Source: Symsagittifera roscoffensis
Lineage: Eukaryota; Xenacoelomorpha; Acoela; Convolutidae
Length of the DNA stretch: 64,000 nucleotides
Assembly (NCBI RefSeq): GCF_963678635.1
Contig: NC_087063.1
Location: forward strand, 45,118,101-45,182,100
Direction of reading: 5' to 3'
Below are positions 1-10,017 of this stretch, piece after piece; position 1 is the stretch's first letter, and the number at the start of each line of letters is the position of its first letter. The position numbers and the translations under genes were made by a program. The notes beneath the pieces are model-generated. The model was not told the origin of the DNA, searched no databases, and saw nothing but the letters and a program-made list of their open reading frames with translations.

Positions 1-150
1 CTTTTTGTTTACAAAATGTGATAGCGTTTAGATATCTTGTCGTTTGAGACTCGTCGTTCCGTTTAAGTTTTTTTGTATACTAATTACTGTCGAATATAAA
101 CCTTGTGTTGTAATTTAAAAGTGTGGTGTCGGTTAATATTGTAATTTATT

Positions 151-726
151 TTAAGCAACCTTTATGTACAGAGTTAATTCCACATGATGCGCTGGAGATA
201 TTAATTGGTATGTTAAAAAAATCAAATCATGATAGCTTACCGGGTCCCATACACAACCTATTTCATCTGCTAGCATTGTTTCTTCGTCACCTTGTAGTCT
301 GTAGTGTTTTCTTGCTTGTGCAATTAGGTCTAGATTATGTTGAAAGTAAACTATTTTGAACCATGCTAGGAGTCTTTGTAAATCATTTTTAGTTTTTTGT
401 AATGCTTCAATGTCAGTGATTGTTTCACAAATTGAGTCTACAAATTGAGAAAAGAGGTTTATTTCTCGTCTTTCTATTGCGTTTCGATATGCTTGCGGTG
501 GAGATACGCAAAATGTTTCATATGCTTCTAATAATGAAACATAACTATAAATGATGGAGAAAACATCACTCGTGGAGACTGAGTTTGCTCTTTGTGAATT
601 TGGATGTTGATAAATTTGATGTATTCCGTAGCAACTTTTGAAAAAAACTATATCATTATCATCTGTTTGTGTTCGGTGTGATGGTTGGTTTGTTGTTTGT
701 GATGGTAGAATTCTGAAAGTTAACAT
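151..726 (-). CDS. Gag-like N-terminal protein of leftmost gypsy-like copy
   Basis: An uninterrupted frame of 191 codons starts at an ATG at 726 and reads left. I recognise no named domain. Its main support is a diverged relative at 9421-9810: both carry an NQP..R.QTD stretch near the start and later DVFSI..SY.S, ETF.VS.PQ and an acidic EI.LF segment. In the second copy this protein lies upstream of a damaged CCHC zinc knuckle and RT, so I infer it is the N-terminal part of Gag. The remainder of this copy would lie left of base 1. The flanking first 70 bases resemble 9018-9090, extending the relationship beyond the frame. It could instead be an accessory protein; the assignment rests on position, not on a domain. 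Confidence 0.45.
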   Translation of the reverse strand: MLTFRILPSQTTNQPSHRTQTDDNDIVFFKSCYGIHQIYQHPNSQRANSVSTSDVFSIIYSYVSLLEAYETFCVSPPQAYRNAIERREINLFSQFVDSICETITDIEALQKTKNDLQRLLAWFKIVYFQHNLDLIAQARKHYRLQGDEETMLADEIGCVWDPVSYHDLIFLTYQLISPAHHVELTLYIKVA

Positions 727-1262
727 GCTATAGTGGTGAGGTTAACTTAATTATAACTCGTAGATAATGATCTATTACTTGTCTTCGTATTTTGCTTTGA
801 GAAATCTTGTTCACATGGGCTATTTCCTTTTCGGAACAAATTTAGTATTAAGTTGTGACACAATTGCACTTGATGGATCGCTTGATGGATCGCTTTTAGG
901 GTCGACGACGAACGGGAGAATAATGTCATTGTCAACGTTGTCGTCGTAATGAATCATTTTTTGTGCGGTATTACGGTTTATGTGAATTTTCAATATGTCT
1001 TATCGGTTGCTTCCAATTGTATGATCTAACTGGTATACGAAAATGTGATTTTTTTTAATTCTGCGTTTGCGTTTAATGGATGACGCTGTTGTGGCGTTTG
1101 ATTTGGAAAATTATCTTTGATAATCTACTAATTTGTTTTTGTCGTGTATTAGGTCTCGAAGCTTTTTAAGATTTTGTGTGGATATTGAGTCAGGCTCCGA
1201 AACAGCGTTCGTGTCCTGGAAAAATTTGTTTTAAATATTTGTTTTGTTTTGAAATTATGCTT

Positions 1263-1580
1263 TTTTGTTTGCTTTTTTGGTCTAATGCATCCTAATTTTT
1301 GTCTGTGTGGTGTAATTACGAGATTTTATCTTGCGTTTAAATAAACAATTATGGAGAAATATTGTATGTTTGTTTCCCAAATTATCTCTTGACGTTAGTG
1401 TTAGAATGATTATTGATTAAATTTATAATTTTTTGTTTGCTTTTTGGTCTAATGCATCCTAATTTTTGTCTCTGTGGTGTAATTACGAGATTTTATCTTG
1501 CGCTTAATTAAATAATTATGGAGAATTATTTTCATGTTTGTTTCCCAAATTATCTCTTGGCGTAAGTTTTAGAAGGGTTA
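1263..1580. repeat. Direct tandem duplication, about 168 bp period
   Basis: Two near-identical blocks, about 1263-1412 and 1431-1580, each run from GGTCTAATGCATCC through GGTGTAATTACGAG to TTTCCCAAATTATCTC. They differ by small substitutions and indels. They lie on the presumed 5' side of the leftmost gypsy-like copy and have no coding potential that I can see. Confidence 0.9.
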
Positions 1581-4500
1581 TTGCAAAATCTAAGTATTAG
1601 ACTTTTATTTCCTAAACGGTTAGTCTTTACAATTTTATGAGGTTATCCCAATCCTGGGGGATAAATTTTTTTGAATAGACAGGTTGAAGAGAGAGAATTA
1701 TTTTATCCTGATCTGGCGTGTATACTCTTTACAGCTAAGCAAAATTTAATCTTACCTAGTTTGGGTTTAACTTGAGATCAAGGGTTGGAGAATGGTAAAT
1801 CAATCCACAAGGTTCAGGTACAATTAGAACACAAGTAGTTTGTTAGATGCAATTTTTTTCTTACTAGTTCTAAGATTTGTTCTATGCCTGAGTCAACTAA
1901 GAGGTAGAGCTCATTGATGAATGAGTGACCCAAGTTTTTCGCTGTTTAGCTTAATTGAAATGATTACTTTTTGCAAAAGCATCAGTTAATCCTGGGTCCT
2001 ATATAAGGACTGGAAATTGAATCGATTTCTGAGGTCGTTAGACACTAGATGTAAAAAATGGAGTAAAAATTTTTCTCATTGATTCAAGGAAAATCTAGAT
2101 GATCAAATTTTAAATGGTTGTAATAATAAAATTATGAAACAAATTTCCTAAGTTTTAGAATTAAATTGAAAATTTAAAGATCCAACGACAGCTTTGATGA
2201 TCTTGGTTTTTAGAGAAACTTTAGGTTTGATTCAAGCAACGATAGGCCTTGATAAAAAGTAGTTTTTAAAGATAATGATTTATAGGAGGTTTAGGGTGAT
2301 TGAGTGAAGGGTGAAGGTTAAGCTAAGCTGCACAATGATGGAAGGTTAGGAAAGTTTTCTGTCCCCTATCTTTTCTGAAATGCCAAAATACACAGCGTTT
2401 GAGAAAAGTGGACGTTCTTTCATCCCTGAGGAAATGTTCTTTCGCGGACGCTCTTTCTCAGGAATTCGACCCACTGCCGACCCAAAGGGTCCCCCCTTGT
2501 ACTTTTTTAGATATCGGCGCCAATACTTAATTATTTCGAGGAGCAAGAGCGCGCCGAAAAAAAGCGCGAGTTGACTGGTCAACATTTTCTAAAAAGTGCC
2601 TAGGATAGCTTTTTTGGCGTGTTTTTCATAATTTTTTTTTCTCGGAGGAGAAAATTTGGCCGAAATAAACTCTGTTTAGTGTTCTGGGAGAGCCCCGGAA
2701 AACATTTTGGTCGACCTATAAGAAATTGTCGACGTAAATTTTGAAAACTTTTTGGAAATACATCCCCCTTCTCAAAAAAATCCTAGATCCTTCCCTGCTT
2801 TTTTATATGAAATTTATGGATCTCTCAGTGCACATTCTCTTCTCAAAATATTTTTTTGTTGAAGCCTTCAGAAAAAGGTAGAGGGTCGGTCGGCGAAAAC
2901 TGATGTCGTCGTAAAAAGTTCCGAAAAAGGACCTTTGGGATAGCAAGAGTTTCAAAAAAGCGTCAGATTCTACTCAAAACTATTCCCCCAAAACACTGAA
3001 AAAAATTACGGATTTTAAATTTTACCCGATTCTAAAGTTCACCCAGCTTTCAATTTACGGTAAAAAGGTCCTAATTTTACGTTGAGTTAACAACATACAC
3101 AGATAAACCACAAAAAAAACAGCAGGAAAAGGAACAACTTTTGTCAGCGGACCACGAAAGCAATTTGCAGTTACAAAATATTACAATTAACAAGCATGAA
3201 AAAGAAAGTTGGTTTTATTTTTCTGGCGAGAAATTTATGATGAACAATCTGGATCATCGAAGAAAGTCGTTATGATAACCTACACCCAAAACTATCCATT
3301 TTTTAGATAATTATTGTTGATTAAATTCTAAAGTGCAAAATTATTAAGTCGAGTTTTGTTTTGAAAAAAATAGTTATAAGACCATGCGATTTAAGAATCA
3401 ATTATTTTTAATTTTTGAATGGCAGAAGATAAAAGCTAAAAATTAAAAGGAGGGGGATTCGCTGATAAGTTGCGGAATTCGCTTGCGTTTGCGGAATCCA
3501 GAAAAATAGTTGTTATCGCTCGCTGCAGAATGCGCGACAAAGCCAATGTGTCAACAAATTTTAATTCGCACGAATTTGAGCGCGGAGGGGTGGAAATTAC
3601 AAAACATGGTCGCCACATTCTTTTAATTTCAAAAATTGGTGGCACTTTTCTGGCCTTCAAATTACAATCTCTTCCAGGGTTGAGAACGAATTTTTTTTTT
3701 CATTTCTGAGTTTCCATTTTTCTCGCATCAGTTACTTGTAGACTTCGATCATGAGGCCTGCAGAATCTGTGTTCAAAGATTATATGAAAAATATGTTTTG
3801 TATGGTTGAAAACAGGTGTTATTTCACTTTCGACAAAATTTTCAAATTTAGATCTGGATTCTTTATTAATTGTTTGTTCCGGCAACCTAAAAGCTGTCCT
3901 AAACGTGTATCAATTCAAATTGGAAACCAATCAATCACCAATGATATCAAAGTCGAGCACCATCAGCAACAGAACAGTAGCAAAAAATAACCAGATACGC
4001 TCATATTATTGTTTGCATGCCAGCACTGATGAATTGTTTTGATGCTATAGGGTCAAGTAATTTGGTCGAATACTTCGAGTACCATAGACTGGTCTGCAAA
4101 AAAAAAGATTTCAACAGGAGAATTGAACGAAAACAAATACCAATTCTGCTTCGATCCGATTGTCCGGAATTTTTTGAAACATTACGAAGATATTGGCTTT
4201 CTAAAGATGTATCCAGTTTCTGTTAACTCCAACAGAAAATCAAATTTGTATGATATAGGCTCAGATTCAAAACTAGTTCCTTACACTTACTGTTATCTAA
4301 AATTTGCAATGATATATAATTTGCATTAATGTCCAGGACTTGGATGAAGTTGTAGCCTCTAACGCAAAACTCTATAGAAATCTTCCACGAGCTATTTCAG
4401 CAGCTTCAGAATTTCAGCTTCAGAATTTCAGCTTCAGAATTTACGACCAGCCTACTGCTCGAAACTGTAATTTCACAAAACAGTTCAGAAACACCGCCGA

Positions 4501-4680
4501 TTTCATAGTTTCGCGATCAAATCTGTTCTATCAAATAGATTCTGTTTTGCGATCAAATATCGACACTTGAGCCCGCGAAAAACTATTCACTCCAGTCAAG
4601 TATTCAAGATACTTGCATGGCATAGGTGCCTAGTTGACAGATCAGTTCGAGCGTTGAATTTTGAACGAAGCCCGATGAAA
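1581..4680. other. Unassigned AT-rich stretch
   Basis: I find no supported gene in this stretch, nor in 727-1262 to its left. A minus-strand frame of 79 codons at 2346-2585 starts with a hydrophobic segment followed by basic residues (YWRRYLKKYK), but no family is recognisable and the opposite strand is also open. Around 3430-3660 and 3750-4570 there are several short plus-strand frames with no matching motifs. A 15-bp unit of the type CAGAATTTCAGCTT is repeated about three times at 4407-4443. The stretch sits where the 3' half (RNase H, integrase, LTR) of the second gypsy-like copy would be expected, so it is probably an insertion or replacement. Confidence 0.5.
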
Positions 4681-4845
4681 AAAAATTTGATAAAACTGTT
4701 GGTGTTATTGTACTTCCTTCAATGATGTCCAAGAAGTTTTACACAAGAAGGGAAAAACTTTGATTTATCTGGGGCTGCTTTCATATTTTCTTTCAATAAA
4801 ATTTGATGGTTTTTTATCAGACTTTGAACATTTCATGTTTTGTTT

Positions 4846-5037
4846 TTATTGTATGAAAACATCGCTTAAGTATGAGATATTGTTTTTACTTAAGATAAGT
4901 GGTCGAAAAATTTTGCTCATTATTGCAGAAAATGCTGCTGGTCCTATTGAAATGCCATAGAAAAATTTATTAAAATCGTTTTTTTGATTCCCAATAACGG
5001 ATTCTGTTGAACGGCCTGACTGTTCTTCTAGTGGCAT
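4846..5037 (-). pseudogene. Gypsy-like reverse transcriptase fragment, catalytic Asp lost
   Basis: The 63-codon frame contains the RT segment FFYGISIGPAAFSAIM, which corresponds to the 'FGLxxAPxxFQ' block of Ty3/gypsy RT. It is followed by a hydrophobic strand ending in YLSDVF. In gypsy enzymes this site is YLDD, and the related copy at 14.94-15.12 kb still reads YLDDVF, so the second-to-last Asp has changed to Ser here. The frame is interrupted on both sides and recognisable RT sequence extends roughly 4720-5250. This copy cannot encode an active polymerase. Confidence 0.75.
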
Positions 5038-5649
5038 TTAGTTATATGCACTGCTCATGTTAGCTGTTGTATAATATTGTCTATTTATTTTTGTGATGAT
5101 TGCTTGTATTGTTTCTATGGGCAAACTGCAGTTTGACTCGTCAATTGGAGAGTTTAGACATCTTGCATCTAGTAATATTTTAAGTGATTCGCATTTTGCG
5201 AGAAAGATGACTTTTTTTTACAAAATGATTTCATTTGGGTTGTTGTTCCTTTGGGTTGTTATTGACTAGTGAAATAATTTCGTATTGTTCAAAGATATCT
5301 AAAAGTCCTTTTCCTTTGTCTTGTAGATGTATTGGAACTATACTTGCACCTTGTTTTTTGAAAACTGCGTCGTGTTTGAGTTGAAGGTGTTATGGGGAAT
5401 GTATGTTTCCGACATTAAATTTTGATTTTGCAAAAATAATTGGGTATTTTAATAATAAATCTGCTAATTGTTCCAATTTTTGTTCATATATTGGGGAGTG
5501 TTTGAAGTCCAATTTGTTGAAAAATGTTGTTGTTTATCTGTTTTTTTTTCAAAATTTTAGAGGTGTATTGAAATAGGAAGTTTTGTGAAGTAATCTGTTT
5601 CGTTTTGATTGATTTGTGATTTAAATAATAGATAATTCTTTGTTTAGTC

Positions 5650-6337
5650 TTGTAGATTGAGAAACATCTAAAAGTTTTGAAATTTTGTTTCTGTAGTATG
5701 CTTTTGGTGATTAGGTGACAATGTCGAGTTTATTTCGCAATGTTCTGAAAGTCCTAAAGGAAGTGTGATTTTGTATAGAGAATTATTGTGTATATGTAGT
5801 GCGATTACGTCTGTATTTGTGTTTTTTGCCTATTTCATCGATGAAATTGTTACTCTGAAAATGTATAGAGATGTATAGCTGTTGTGTGTTTTGATCATTA
5901 TTAAAGTGGTAAGGTTGGTTGATTGAAAAATCATATTCAAATCCAGTTAGCAGTTTCAAACTGTTACTTTAGTGATTGTAAGTAGGATTAAATTTTGAAA
6001 AAAACGGCTGTTGTTTATATAGTCTTCGAAAAAATATTAGGTCGATTTTTTTTGCCTTTGCGAATTTATCTTTGATTTTGAATTTAATGTTTAGAGTATT
6101 GATTGTTTCTATTTAATTTGTAATGAATAGTTTTATGTCGTGTTCAATATCTGCTAACTGGAATATCTGATTGAGGGTTTTATTCTGTTCCATCGTTTTT
6201 GCAGTGATAATGGATAATTGAGTTTTGCCATAGTTGGTAAAGGTCGTGCATGGTTCCGTTGCTAGCTTACTTGAAATTTTGGTAAGTGGACGTTTGATCT
6301 GTAATGAATGAATTTCATTCCATGTATGAACGTTCAT
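5650..6337 (-). pseudogene. Protease-to-RT linker remnant of gypsy-like copy 2
   Basis: Reverse-strand translation near 5720-5830 gives LHIHNNSLYKITLPLGL, the segment that in gypsy polyproteins joins protease to RT (related copy near 15820-15935: SLHVYNNSPYKITLPLGL). To the right, a 74-codon frame at 6113-6337 occupies the place of the aspartic protease, but I cannot find a clear D-T/S-G triad in it. Several stops separate the pieces. Assignment of the linker is fairly firm from its repetition; the protease label is positional inference. Confidence 0.45.
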
Positions 6338-7180
6338 AGTGTTTGGTTTTGCTTCTGAATCGATTGAAAAATCTATTTCAAGGTTGAAATTTTTTGTTCT
6401 TTGTGCTTTCTAAATGAAGTGAGTTTGTGTACATTTTTTCTCAGTTGGGATTGATTTTGGTGTTGTTTGTTGTTATATATTGTTATTAGTTTTCTGAATG
6501 TCAGCGATATGTTGATTATAATTTTTTTGGTTGTTTGATCAATGTTAGATTCGGTAGAATTCGAGTAAGGATATTCATTTGGTTTTAGTTAGACTCCATT
6601 GGGATTTCAATTCGCGTTCTATTTTTTGAAAAACTAATAACTAATGTGATCTCGCTTTCATTTTTATAATCTGTGCTTTCACAGTGTAAATGAACTATTT
6701 GCGTATCTGAGGTTTCTGTACTATCTATTCCTGGTGGGCCCGGAGTTGTTTACTTGTAGTTTGTACCTGATTTATTTGTCGTTGATGTTTAGGTGTACTA
6801 CTTACTTAGTTATGATTTCGTCTGTCTGGATATGGTGAATTGTTCAGATGTGGTGATTGCAATTTCATGGTGGTTGCTATCTTGGCAGCTATTTTTTCTA
6901 TGTCTATAGTTTCAGGGAATCTGTTGTTTTAGTTTTTATTATATGATGTGTTTTTTGATAGTTTCAGGATCTTTTGTATGAATAATTCCAAATAATGTTG
7001 ACTAAAATTTTTCTATTGCCGTTGTTTGAAGACTGTTTTGATCAATCGCTTGAATAACATCTGTTTCGAGAAGGTGAAAATGAGCGATTTCTATAATATT
7101 TAGAAAAATTTCTTTATTAGAGTTGGATCTTGAATAATTGTTTCTGTATTGATTATTTTGACTATTTGATCGACTATATC

Positions 7181-7860
7181 TTAATTTAAAATCATTTTGT
7201 GAATTTGTTCTTTCTGGGGATTGTCCACAAAAACTTCTGGAATAGGATGGTCGTGATTTTTAAATACTCTAGCTATATGCAAAAGGTTTTCTTGAATTCT
7301 TAGGATTTTGTATGTTTTTATTTGGTAATCTTTGGTCCTGTTCCATGTATTGGTAAAATAATTATTTGGTTCTCTGTGTTTTGCTGACCAATGTGATTTC
7401 ACTTGTTGTTTTAATCTGCATTCGGCGATGCTAAGACCGTGTCTACGGCAATAATTACACCACTTTAAAATGAGGATATTCTTTTGAAATTTTAGTTCCT
7501 TTCGTATATGTTTAGGAATTGGTGACTTTTACTGCTAACTTATTGTCGGAGTCTTGGATGTTTTTAATGAGTGACGTTGTAGTCTGAATATCATTACCAT
7601 AATATAGTTTTAGGTTTTCATTGTGATTTCAGCCTGTTCTTTTTTTTATTGCTTTTTTTAAAACTTTGTGTTAAGGTCATCATTAGAGTATCTGTCATTT
7701 TAGTGTTTTTATAATCTTGTGTTCTTAGAGAGCCTGCTTTTTGTACCAGAATTTCTATTATTACATCGAGTTGTTTTATTTTTTCATATGAGAGTCTACG
7801 AACTGCAATGCTTAAAATTCCTTGATGTTTTTTGTGCCTTTCGGAGTCGAACCTTATCAA
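7181..7860 (-). pseudogene. Gag remnant with damaged CCHC zinc knuckle
   Basis: Reverse translation of 7418-7459 gives CNYCRRHGLSIAEC. The spacing is that of a retroviral-type zinc knuckle (C-x2-C-x4-H-x4-C), but the ninth position is Leu instead of His, and His occurs two residues earlier. A basic, Lys-rich 80-codon frame (7618-7860) precedes it, as is common for Gag C-terminal regions, and a frame continuing to 7181 follows. Stops and shifts separate them. A further acidic, Asn/Gln-rich frame with an eight-Thr run at 8305-8514 may be upstream Gag sequence. The knuckle is what identifies the region as Gag. Confidence 0.6.
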
Positions 7861-9420
7861 AAATACTTGTGTAAGTCGTTTCTAATCAGAGTTTAGTTTG
7901 CGTTGGTAAAAGTGAAAACCATTTTTGAGCTACACCGTTATGTGTGGTTTGTATCAGTGCTTTAAGTCTAGGAATCCAATTTAAGTGAAGTGGTGTGTAT
8001 TCATGGACTCTGAGTCTATAGTCAAAAATAGTTTAGTTTTCACAGCGTTTAGGTAATCTTCTACTGAGTATTCAGGTACCCTTTCCGGGGAAACGACGAT
8101 TGGTTTGCTTGATGTTATAGATGAATCACCCATGATGTATGAAATTGTCGTCATTCGAAGAGATTCTGCTGTTTTTGGTATTTTTGTAAGATTTGTGAAA
8201 CGCTTTTTGCTGATTTCATGTTGTTGTAATTAATCAACTAATGGAATTTCACTTCTCATTGAATCGGGGGGTTGATAGCCTTGAGTGTTCTTGTGGTATT
8301 GTGATTATCTGGTTGTACAAATTTTTGTCTTGTGTGGCATTGCTGTTGTGGTTGTCGTGGTCGTTGTGGGTTCATATAACGGTTCAAAGTTATTTGGTTG
8401 AACATTATCATCTGGTTGTTCTATATCATTCTCTTTGTATTTTCGTTGATTATAATCATACTCCTGTTGATTTCGATCAAAATTTTCTTCGTCCTCTAAA
8501 CAGGGTGGCCACATTCTAGCGAACTGTTTATCATTCGATTTGTTTTTATTTTGTTGGAAAAAAAGATAGTTCTCAGTGCGATCTGTTTAAGACCTTCTAT
8601 GTTCAGTAAAATTTAGAGAGTGAGATTTTTGTTTTTTTGCTGACTTTTGAGTTTAAATATGCTCCTGAGCTTTGCTTTGTTTTGTATCAAATGGTCGTGC
8701 TGTTGAATTGCTGATAGTAATATTGGTAAAATAATCGTAATTTTGGTTTGAAAAATTGTTGCCCAATTATATATTTTGGTTTATTAAATTGAAGTTTTTC
8801 TTGTCATTGGTCCGGTCTATACGTTTAATTATCCATTTGTGAAAGTTTTGGAACAACTGATGGTTTGACTGTTGATTGTAGTGTTGCTGATGGAAACGGA
8901 GTAATTTTTTTTGTGCGATGCCGTGATCATAGGGTGTATAGGCGAAATACTTATTGTGTTGTTTTGGAGTGTGTATAGGCAAAATATTTTGTTTTGTTGT
9001 GGGTTTTTTTTCAATTATTTATTTTTGTTTACAAAATACGATGGTGCTTGAATATCTTGTTGTGTTAGGTTCGTAGTTCCATTCAAATTGTCTGTGTATC
9101 TAAAAATGTTGAATTTACACTCTTATTGAATATCTTATCATAAAACATTGTGTTGTAATTTAAAACTGTGGTGCTTTTTGTTAAAGGAGTTTCTTTTAAG
9201 TTTTCTCTAACTATTTAAATGGCTGCAATTGTTGCACTGGAGAGATCATTTGGTATATCTAAACATAAAACGCGGTACTATTCTTGTCGAAACTTTTTCT
9301 TGCTTGTGCAACTAAATCTCAATTATGTTGAAAGTATTGTATATTAAACGTTGGATTCTTTGTGAATCGGCTTTGATTATTTGTGAATGTTCTATGTCAG
9401 TTGATGTTTAACGAATCAGT

Positions 9421-9810
9421 CTAAAAATTGTGAAAGAGATCAATTTCATTTTTTATGATTGAAGGTCGAGATGTTTGCGGGAGAGATACGTAAAATGTTT
9501 CGATTGTGTCTATTTTTGAAAAATAACTGTGAAAGATGGAGAAAACGTCTTTTTTGAAATTTGAGATTGCTTTTTGTGAGTTTTGGACGTTTTTAATACA
9601 ATCCGTAAAAACATTTGAGAGATCTAATTCTATATAATCCGTTTGTATTCGGTTTGTTGGTTGATTGGTTGAAATTGGTGGTAGAACTTCGATAATGATT
9701 CTGCCATATTGTGAGGTTATTTGCATATTGTTAAATTTAGGGAGACTAAAAATGTGAAAAAAAACAAAAAGAAGAAAATTGTCTTTCTTGTTAAGTAAAT
9801 ATCTTAACAT
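9421..9810 (-). pseudogene. Gag-like N-terminal protein fragment, copy 2
   Basis: This 129-codon frame starts in a hydrophobic, probably non-coding lead-in; the part similar to 151-726 begins at about residue 30 (MQITSQYGRIIIEV). It keeps NQPTNRIQTD and DVFSIFHSYFS, then ends at a stop where the leftmost copy continues. Further homology to the left (9250-9420) is broken by stops. Comparison of the two copies is the only evidence that this was once a protein-coding segment. Confidence 0.45.
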
Positions 9811-10017
9811 TTAGATAGTTGTTAAAATATCGTACCTGAGGAGGTGGTCAAGAATTTTTGCGAAAATGAGATAGACTTTTCGAAGTGAATAAAAAACTAC
9901 GAAAAAAATGCAAAAATTATGAAGAGAAGGAGAAATATTTCAAAGGTGTCTATAATAAAAAATATACTGATTTGAAAAAAGATTGATAGAAGTGAAAAAA
10001 GTTTTGAGTTTATTATT

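Larger units (their letters stand above)
4680..9810 (-). mobile_element. Gypsy-like LTR retrotransposon, copy 2, 3'-truncated and decayed
   Basis: Reading leftward the order is Gag N-terminal protein (9810-9421), Gag with zinc knuckle (about 8500-7200), protease/linker (about 6340-5650) and RT (about 5250-4720). The order matches a Ty3/gypsy gag-pol. RNase H and integrase are absent; the homology stops near 4680. The same linker and RT segments recur at 14.75-15.94 kb in copy 3, with many substitutions and stops between them. No LTR could be delimited. The right edge abuts the duplicated 3' region of copy 3, which suggests head-to-tail elements that once shared an LTR. Confidence 0.7.

Noticed and set aside
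2346-2585. Membrane-anchored protein (P450-like N-terminus) on the minus strand
   Set aside because: There is only a hydrophobic start and basic residues, no family motif, and the opposite strand is open over the same stretch.
8305-8514. Poly-Thr protein as a separate mucin-like gene
   Set aside because: It is short, lies within the Gag part of gypsy copy 2, and is caused by a GTTGTGGTTGTC-type microsatellite.
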